Below are positions 56,179-64,000 of a stretch of DNA of 64,000 nucleotides, piece after piece; the first letter of the stretch is position 1; every line of letters begins with the position of its first letter. The translations under genes and the position numbers were made by a program. The notes under the pieces are model-generated. The model was given only the letters and a program-made list of their open reading frames with translations, was not told where the DNA came from and searched no databases. The stretch is taken from assembly GCF_007655135.1 (NCBI RefSeq), contig NC_045129.1, positions 10,044,001 through 10,108,000 on the forward strand. Direction: 5' to 3'. Source of the stretch: Punica granatum (lineage: Eukaryota; Streptophyta; Magnoliopsida; Myrtales; Lythraceae).

Positions 56179-59100
56179 CTACCATCGACAAATCCCGGGT
56201 TCATCCGTTCGGCTTAAGGCAAGCAACTCCTCGTACTTGGAAGCATACACGAACCCCCACAACTGCATCACAAGAATATATATCGCGATTAATTTGAGGG
56301 TAAGAAGAAAAGCACATTGTGCATGAAGTAAGGACTGTGGGATGAATGAGACAGAGACACACCTCGACTTCCTTCACTTCAAAGTCCTGAGAATGCGCGA
56401 GACAAGGATTCCCATATGTTTCCGATCTCGAACTTGAGCCGGTCAATCTTCACAGGCAAGACATAAAAGATAACAAGTAAATCAGACAATTTGTCAAAAC
56501 TGGTCCTTCAGATGATAATTTTATCTTTGTGCTGAAAATGCATCTGGCAAGGCAAGAAGCTTCTGGGGATGTAAGGAGAAAGGACACCAAAAAGTAAAAA
56601 GCAGGGAATCTCACAGATCGCCGTCGAGGTAGATTGCAAAGTGGCCACCCCCACCAATTGCCAGGAAGTCAGTGGAGCACAGAGTGTAATAACGATTGGC
56701 ACCTGTTTAACAAAACTGTCCAGCTCAAATTTCAACAGGAACTACAATTGGATGTAACAGGAGACTTTACACATTATAGATTTTCTCAAAACCATAAGCT
56801 CCTGCCAACTTGTTAGGAAAGACGGGCTCATCAACTGTATGGCATTAGTTTACTAAAGCAGGAATGTTGGTGATAAGAAATAACTACAAAAATTAGATGG
56901 GATTCGTGATTAAACAAGATGTTGAATAATGTCAGGTTTCCAGTTCAAAACAATGATTGGCTTGAACATTAGTTGCCACAGATAATGACAGGACGAAGCA
57001 TTATGCTGTAATGGCCTAGTCTAAAGCTCCATAGTTTATTTAGAAAGAACAAATTGTGTTTAATTTTTCATTTGCTGTATTTCAACAACAGAAGAAATTT
57101 AATGAACAGAAGTTTGCAGGGTAACTTATCAAGGAAAAAAAAAGAAGATGTTTGCAGGGTAAAAAGCATGGGAAGGGAAGAAATTACCTGTTGGACGAAA
57201 TATATCTGGATGACCGGCTGTAGTAGTGAAAACGAAAGTACTATTCGTTCCCTGTGCCAATTCTAGAGTCAGCCAGACTATGGTGTTGCATAATTAATTC
57301 ATAGCAAGTATATTTACTGCGAAGATAGAAATTAGTGAATGACCTGATACTTCTTGTTAGTTGGCCGTAAGGGTGCTTCGACCAAGCCACCAAATACCGC
57401 ACCTTTTCGGTCTCCAACAACCTGACAGAATATATACAGGAGCAATCCAGATAACAAGCAAGAACTTGATCAGCGTCTGGACATCGCAGATTGAATTTGG
57501 AGGCTAAGATAGAGTTGTTTCATCTAATTGCAGGATATACTCGAGATGCATATTTCTCACAAACATTTGGACATAGGTATGCTAAATTAAAAGGGTTTAG
57601 ACGAGGAAATTATATGTTCATAAATTGAGAAATATAACAGTTGATAACCCAAGCAAGCAATTCTAGCATAACACATGAATTAGCTAAAGTTTTGAATTCT
57701 AAAAATTTATGAATTATTGCTACAGTTTTTCATTTCTACCAACAATCTGAACTGAGAAAGCCATAATGAACAAACCATGCTCAGATTACAATGGAAAATT
57801 CATACCAGCAAACTTTGGCCGGGCCAAAGCAGGCTTCTTCTATAGAGGGTTGAAAGCGAGATCCCATGCCTCCATGTGCTGAAAAAGTATGAAGTGCAAC
57901 TAACTTGGTAAAAGCAGAAATCAAATTGAATTAAACACATGAATCAACATTGAAGTGTTCCTACACAAGGCAGACCTGTACAACAATAACCATTTCCTGC
58001 CCTGGACGAGCGCTGGAAGCGAAGCATAAAGCAAGCTCCTCGATTTTTCAGAAAGTAGCAATGACGGTTCAGAAACGCCAGGGAGGGTTGCCACAGCTTC
58101 GGCTTCTTGTGAACTCTGCAGATCCCCCAGCTCAACTCCCGAAAATTTGCCTTCAGTACCACCGTCATCGAGTTTCCCATCAGAATTGCTCCTCCTTTCT
58201 TGGTTTCGAGACCCAGCAATCTTTGTAAAGGCTCTACCCAGTGATTGCCTTCCCCTAGAGAGCAAGCTCTTCCTGCCAGCAGCTCCCTTCATTGTTGCGT
58301 CAGAGGAGGCTTCACCTGGGTCCACTCGGTCATCAGTTTGCTCCTTAGTTTTTGAATCATCTCCAGGCTCAGAGGATGACAGTAGAGAGTAGAGGAATGC
58401 AGAGAAAGAGGAAGTATCAGGTCCATCGACAAAGTCCTCGGGATGATCCTCCGCTATCGGTTCTAGTTGACCTTCTTTTGAATTGGTTACATTCTCCTAT
58501 AAAGACATAGAAATATCTCGTAACCTTTCAAAACCTCCTAAATTGACTGCAATAATAATGTCTTACGAAAGACTGCTTAAATAACGTCAATGAAGACGCT
58601 TTTTTCTTTAGCTAGAACTTCTAAGCATTAAGAACATGAAATCTATTCTTTATAACTATGGTATCTTATGACATTAGCCACAAGATTTCAAAAGCAACCC
58701 ATACTATAAGCAAATGGATCATGCATTAACTGGGAATGCAAAACCACTCTTAAAACAATTAATACAGCCCGTCACCAGGTAGCATAAGAATCCAAACTTC
58801 AAATTATTATGAGACAAAGAACAAGAGAAGGATCGAATGGCCCCCTAAATCCTCAAATTTCCTATCACAATCCCCTGGAGGCTTCCGATTACTCGTGAAG
58901 TTTTACCATTTCGCCCCGTATTCCCCATCAGTCGACCTCACGATCAAAATTGAGCCCCCTCGAATGAATTCTGCTAGCTGAACCTTAATTCTGATTCCAA
59001 ATATTTTGAAGAGTAGCAGCTCTATCAGTTCAGTGCGAATTCCAGCATTCAATAACTATCCACAATCTAAGTTCCCACACCACCCGACGCCCCCAATCAA

Positions 59101-59410
59101 CAACTGATCATAGTCTCAGCTCCTGTTTCCGCCCCCGTGATAATCCAAAGAACCGGGAAACACACAATCGGCTGTTTGACTATTCCCAACAGTTCCCCCA
59201 TCATCAACGGCAAGAATCAACCCCGCCAACGAAATCTTCCACGACAAGTTCAAAGAGGAAGAAATGATGAAACGGAGGGAAAGAGAGGCTTACAGGGCGT
59301 GGAGCGTGGGGCTTGGGTGAGGGTTTATCGGATATGGGGTTGAGGAAGACGGTGGTGAGATCAGACACAAAGTGGGCTGCTTTACTCCTCAGCGATCTCT
59401 GCCTGCCCAT
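56179..59410 (-). CDS. TLDc-domain protein (TLD-domain nucleolar protein type)
   Basis: TLDc proteins are linked to oxidative-stress protection and V-ATPase regulation in other eukaryotes; the plant role is poorly known. Eight exons: 59,410-59,294, 58,496-57,976, 57,878-57,806, 57,421-57,344, 57,251-57,188, 56,702-56,615, 56,447-56,363, 56,262-56,179; phases agree, 369 aa. Exon 1 MGRQRSLRSKAAHFVSDLTT and the exon 2 block SLLSRGRQSLGRAF match the Arabidopsis At4g39870-like proteins. The TLDc domain starts at LLLSEKSRSLLYASLPALVQ and continues WRHGISLSTLYRRS, GDRKGAVFGGLVEAPLRP, NRYYTLCSTDFLAIGGGGHF, SETYGNPCLAHSQDFEVKEV and ends GICRW. A ~60-residue acidic/serine linker precedes it. No signal peptide or membrane span. 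The last two exons are duplicated at 25.5 kb. Confidence 0.92.
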
Positions 59411-59898
59411 TCCTTGACCGTCGATTCTTGGAATCAAAGATATGGATCGATACCCACCTCACAGACACAGTCGCATGTGATGATGACTCAGAATCCAAAA
59501 CCCAACTCCTCCTCCTCCCTTCTCTTCCGCGGGACAGGAATAACGGATGATGTTTTCGATAAGATCACAAACGCATTTGCCGACTCTCTTCTTCTTTATC
59601 TATCACTGTCCGTTTCCTCCTCCTTCCCCCCACCTACTGTTTGCTCGCCAGTTGAACCAGAATGACTCCATTTCTTTATTCAGCGACTCGATCAGATTTA
59701 GGTGGGGAACAGGACTAAGGGAAAGCTGCCTGGGGCTGTACTACCAGCTGAGGTAAGAAGAAGAAGAAGACGACGACGAGAACGGACAAAGGAGGATTGA
59801 GTTCGAAGTTTACACATAGTTCAGCTCCGCCGTGATAGATACTCTCTACCTTCTTTAGCTCGTTGTTCAAGCTTTTATCAGCAGAAGCAGCAGCAAAC

Positions 59899-59971
59899 GA
59901 CTCCATGGCCCAATGGATAAGGCGCTGGTCTACGGAACCAGAGACTCTGGGTTCGATCCCCAGTGGAGTCG
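59899..59971 (+). tRNA. tRNA-Arg(ACG)
   Basis: 73 nt with a 7-bp acceptor stem (GACTCCA/TGGAGTC), D-arm with AATGGATAA, anticodon stem CTGGT/ACCAG enclosing CTACGGA (anticodon ACG, read as ICG for CGU/CGC/CGA), and T-arm CTGGG-TTCGATC-CCCAG. There is no intron. The internal A box (TGGCCCAATGG) and B box (GGTTCGATCCC) for RNA polymerase III are intact. A TTTT run follows at about 60,015. It lies between the divergent TLDc and annexin genes. Confidence 0.96.
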
Positions 59972-61480
59972 CCGTTGCCTCTGCAAAATCTATCTCCCTC
60001 AGCGACGCCGTTCGCTACTTTTCTTCTACCTTTCATTATTTTGCGTCCCCTCCTTTCTCCCGTATTCTTTTTTATTTTTTTCATTATAAAAAAGACTTAA
60101 GGCTTAGTATAGTAAAAGTGCGTGTCACTGTACTATACATTCTTTTGTTGTTATTATTTTTATTTCATTATATATAACTTTTAACTATTTTTTTCCTTTC
60201 ATTAATTACAAAATTTTCTTTTCATATTCCATCAAATCCCAGTCATCTATTAATATTTTTTTTCAGTGTCTTTTCCCCCTCAATTTCCTGTCATTTGTTA
60301 ATTTATTAATTATAACCATAATTCACGTTCCTTTTTCCTCTCAAAATAATTGAATAAAAGAAATCCCGGGGAGAATGTTTACATTAGCGAGTGAGAGTTT
60401 TCAACTTCTTGTGTTAATGATCATTGTCGCCAGTTCTTTTTCTGATGAATATCATTGTAATGTTCACAGCTCGGTTTTGATCGAACTCAACTTTAGCATG
60501 GATTCGGTATTAGATGAGCATTTCTTCTCACTCGAGCATTAGAACCGTTCATATTTAAATGATAATCACTTCTCATTCTCTCAAGATAATCATGGGATGG
60601 GAGGACCCATCAAAAGATAATCGTGGGAGGCAATCATATCAAAATATTAAGGGGCACCTAATCTTGACAAATCGCACCCCCTTCTGTAAAGCCAGGTTGT
60701 CCTTAATTACGAAGAATTTATCGTTATATTTTTCTTCTTCTGTTAATTAATAAAAACGGATTTTGTTTATTTTAACAAAAAGATTTAAGATATGTACAAA
60801 CTATTTTCATTCTCAAAATAGAGAGTGCATCGCTAACAGCTAAGCAATTCTCGAGTCATTTTCACAAATTCGTGCACAATTTGTCGTTGCGCCACGACTA
60901 GGATAACATACAATATCACCATTTGTCCTATCAAAAAAAATATAATATCATCATTTCTAGTGACCGACCATTTAAATACTTTTTTTCTCGCAAAATCAAC
61001 AACTATCCTGATAATATAATATAATAACGATGGAAAAGAAAAGGAAAAAGGAAAAATAAAAAAAGAAAAGGATGGCCGGACGATGGTAATGGCGGGAGAG
61101 AACGAAAGGAGCGACTTGCTTACAAACTACAAAACGACATAGTTTTTTCTTCCTTTGTCCTTTTGAAAGTAAAATCGACGTAATTATTAGTCGTTTGACC
61201 GATTGACTTCCACCATGATGGATGGACGACAACAACAATAATGAGTAATACGTGGCAATAGCAATCTTTACACGGACCGTCCAGCTAGCGTTTTTTTTCT
61301 GACAAAATATCATCCGATAAAAATAAATTTAATATTCTAAATAAACAAACAAATTCCAGGAAATATCTTCGATTAATAATGAATTAATTAATTTCCAATA
61401 TATATCCATTTGTAATAAAAATATTATTGAATTAATTTTTTTCATAGATGTTAACGAAGGAAAGTCAGCCAGCCCGTCAG
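59972..61480. other. Intergenic upstream of annexin
   Basis: AT-rich, without recognisable gene or repeat ends. It should contain the annexin promoter in its right part. Confidence 0.5.
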
Positions 61481-61486
61481 TCTGCA

Positions 61487-61494
61487 TATAAAAT
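61487..61494 (+). promoter_or_regulatory. TATA box of the annexin gene
   Basis: TATAAAAT lies 124 bp before the ATG. A start near 61,520 would give a leader of about 90 nt that includes a GA-repeat (61,578-61,593). Confidence 0.6.
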
Positions 61495-61610
61495 GGCCAA
61501 TCCACTCTTCTTCGGTTCCATACAGGCACCCACTCCGTAGGCTCTCAGTGCCGTTCTTTCAGACAAGAGATCGAGATCGAGAGAGAGAGAGAGACGCTGA
61601 GATCTTGGCA

Positions 61611-63468
61611 ATGGCTACCCTGAAAGTGCCGCCGTCGGTCCCTTCTCCGGCCGAGGATGCCGAGCAGCTCCACAAAGCTTTCGCAGGTGACGTTTGACAT
61701 TTCTTCCACTGTCTTTTTACTACTCCTCACTGTCCCATTGTCCTGGTTGATTGTTTATATATTCGATGGATCATTCATTCTGTAGTATTGCTACTGTTCA
61801 TCGATCGGTTGTGTTCTGCGTCTGAGCTTGGCAACATGAATGAGCAGGATCGGATTCTGCGGCATTGTCTGATAATCTGGCGATCTACGGTTTTCGTCGT
61901 CGTGTGATCTGTTTAAGCAGAGTCGACGTCTCTTGATCTCGATCATATGATACGATGCAGTGAATCTGTTTGTGGCTTTTTGTACTGAGTATGATCCTTT
62001 GTTTGACTTTTTTCCCACGTCATTATTGCTTCCGGTTCTCACGATCTACATTTTTCATTATTTTTGTCTGCCGTTCGGTTGGATCAGCTTTTGTTTTGAG
62101 CACACTTGACGCCTCTTGGTTTCGATCACATGATGCGCCGGTGATGCAGTTATAATTGATTGATTTTCCACTTGATCCTTTAATTTTCTACATGGGAATC
62201 CTGGCCAGAACCATATCTTGCGCACTGTCGAGGCTTGAGACTCTGCTCCTCATACAGTCGAGCAAAATCTGCTTCGGTACCACTAACCTGAGCGTCACCT
62301 TTTTCAGATCGAAAATATTTTACTCGATCACCCTGAACTAAGGGTCCAAAACTGTGACTTGATTCATATATACTCACGATTTGATAGCCATCAATCTTCC
62401 GATGATTTATCTTGGTACCAATTGGCCGTTGATTGGTAAATCTATTATTCAAGCAACTTTGCCATTGGAAGTTTGACCCTATAGAGAAATCACCTTGTTT
62501 GCCACAGCTTTCTCAAAGAAAATGAAGATCATCCAAAGTTTTTTCACACTTTCATGCCATTCTTGCTTTTGGATGAGCCCATTCTGAATTTTTCTGCGAC
62601 TCTGCTCACAGGTTGGGGGACGAATGAGCATCTGATCATATCCATATTGGCCCACCGAAATGCTTCCCAGCGCAAGTTAATTCGACAAGTCTATGCTGAG
62701 ACATATGGGGAAGATCTACTCAAAGCTCTTGACAAAGAGCTTTCAAGCGACTTTGAGGTCAGTTAGTGTTCATTCACATATTGGTCTTGCAGAAGGAAAT
62801 TCTTATGCTGTTGAATGTGTATGTTAAGGCTGTTGGATATTTGACAGAAAACTATTCTGCTTTGGACCCTGGAACCTGCTGAGCGCAATGCATATTTGGC
62901 CAACGAGGCTACAAGGAAGTTCACTTCTAGTAACTGGGTTCTCATGGAAATTGCCTGCACGAGGTCTTCCCTCGAACTGTTTGCCACAAGGCAGGTGTAT
63001 CATGCTCAGTACAAGAAATCCCTGGAAGAAGATGTTGCATATCACACAACAGGGGATTTCCGCAAGGTACCTTTTTTCAATAACTGAGAATGCCTTTCTG
63101 GTAATGACGGACAATGTAATGATCTGTTGAGTCTCTCTCTTTCTGCGATCTTAGACTTTCTAGAATATCAGTTGCCATAGAAAATCGGGCCTTTTATTTA
63201 TCGCTTGGCTTGCCTTGTTCTCTTAAAAGTATCCTGGTTCTTGGTGAACTTGCAGCTTTTGGTTCCTCTTGTGAGCTCATTCCGTTATGAGGGACCTGAG
63301 GTGAACATGATGCTAGCCAAATCAGAGGCTAAAATTCTTCATGAGAAAATTTCGGAGAAGGCCTATAGTGATGAGGAGGTCATAAGGATTCTCACTACCA
63401 GAAGCAAAGCTCAGCTCAGTGCAACGTTGAATCACTACAATGATCATTTTGGAAATGCTATCAACAAG
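61611..63468 (+). CDS. Annexin (D1/D2-like), 3' end outside the window
   Basis: Annexins bind acidic membrane lipids in a Ca2+-dependent way and act in membrane traffic and Ca2+ signalling. Four exons: 61,611-61,686, 62,612-62,757, 62,848-63,066, 63,256-63,468; 218 codons of the usual ~316. Exon 1 [20 protein letters not shown]; exon 2 begins the first annexin repeat with the type II Ca2+ loop GWGTNE and holds [14 protein letters not shown]. Exon 3 has [20 protein letters not shown] and the conserved [18 protein letters not shown] stretch with the His residue linked to peroxidase-like activity in plant annexins. Exon 4 has [23 protein letters not shown] donor follows at 63,469, and the last exon (repeat 4) must lie beyond 64,000. 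Intron 1 is 925 bp, unusually long next to the others. D2 is slightly favoured over D1. Confidence 0.93.
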
Positions 63469-64000
63469 GTATTTACCTCTATCTGCTATGTTTAATCTTT
63501 ATCTTAGAGTGGTGCCATCCCTGAAGATAAGAATGACTTGTGATCTTTTTCAACAAATCATTGGATTATTGAAGAAGAATTGGTAGCTTATGGATGTTTT
63601 TTTTTTTGTCCTTCTGTTCCCACTAAATGGACTCCAATTTTACCCATTAATTTTTCATGCGACTACCTTAGTCACTTTTTAAAAATCGTTCCTTGGTTTA
63701 GAAGGAAGTCTATTGAGTAAAATAAGTAAATTTTATTGGGTAGGATATGATGCTCGAGTATAAAAGGTGTCATTTGAACTGCAAGATATTGTTTCCCATT
63801 GATATTTAGTTGGAGGAAATATCCTACGCTGCCATTATTAGGATGAAAAGGATCGAACCCCTGGCTGTAACTTTTTTGGTTGAAATATCCCGGTCAAGTG
63901 GCACGTATCTTCTGGTGAAAAGTTGACAGCTGAAAACGTGTCTAGATTTTATACTAGGACGATATCTGTTGATACTTCGTCTGAAGCCTTTATACTAGGT
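63469..64000 (+). other. Annexin intron 4, running off the window
   Basis: It opens with GTATTT after the exon 4 AAG. No annexin repeat 4 coding sequence is seen before the right edge. Confidence 0.7.

Overview
This is nuclear DNA of a flowering plant. Genes carry short GT-AG introns, intergenic DNA is AT-rich, and plant Copia, Gypsy-like, LINE, hAT and MITE sequences are abundant. An intact TIR-NBS-LRR gene points to a eudicot, because grasses lack that class. Myrtales (pomegranate or eucalypt relatives) is my guess from overall flavour only; nothing here proves the species.

Layout. 1-4,600: tandem array of about 1.69 kb units built from an F-box/FBD/LRR gene 5' fragment fused to a Copia LTR-PBS-gag fragment, running into the longer FBD gene remnant. 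4,800-5,590: remnant of an S-receptor-like kinase (minus strand). 6,410-9,225: decayed LINE (minus strand) split by a 215-bp LTR fragment. 9,300-11,280: AT-rich repeats. 12,005-14,961: cysteinyl-tRNA synthetase (minus). 16,249-19,144: ROCK1-like nucleotide-sugar transporter (minus). 19,370-22,830: foldback MITE, small MITE and a broken hAT (TTF/ZMYM1-like) transposase. 25,130-26,040: truncated duplicate of the 3' end of the TLDc gene found intact at 56-59 kb. 26,081-30,283: a 4.2-kb probable solo LTR inserted in a LINE fragment. 31,387-34,866: full-length but decayed cytosolic leucyl-tRNA synthetase copy. 35,834-40,561: TNL resistance gene (minus). 40,719-44,430: foldback MITE and two orphan CDPK exons. 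44,436-52,426: complete, very young Copia element (minus) with near-identical LTRs and an unbroken polyprotein. 52,799-55,290: foldback MITE, an orphan terminal exon and a MITE. 56,179-59,410: TLDc-domain gene (minus). 59,899-59,971: tRNA-Arg(ACG). 61,611 to the right edge: annexin gene (plus), last exon outside the window.

The intact host genes are housekeeping (CysRS, ROCK1-like, TLDc, tRNA-Arg), calcium/membrane (annexin) and immune (TNL). They do not form one pathway; they are neighbours in a region shaped by transposon insertion and local duplication. I found no convincing new multi-gene system. The most informative structures are the chimeric macro-repeat at the left edge, the nested insertions with readable target-site duplications, the dispersed TLDc duplicate that lost its exon 6, and a one-base reading-frame problem in the CysRS gene. 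Exon boundaries were read by eye from splice signals and family conservation; no alignments were run.
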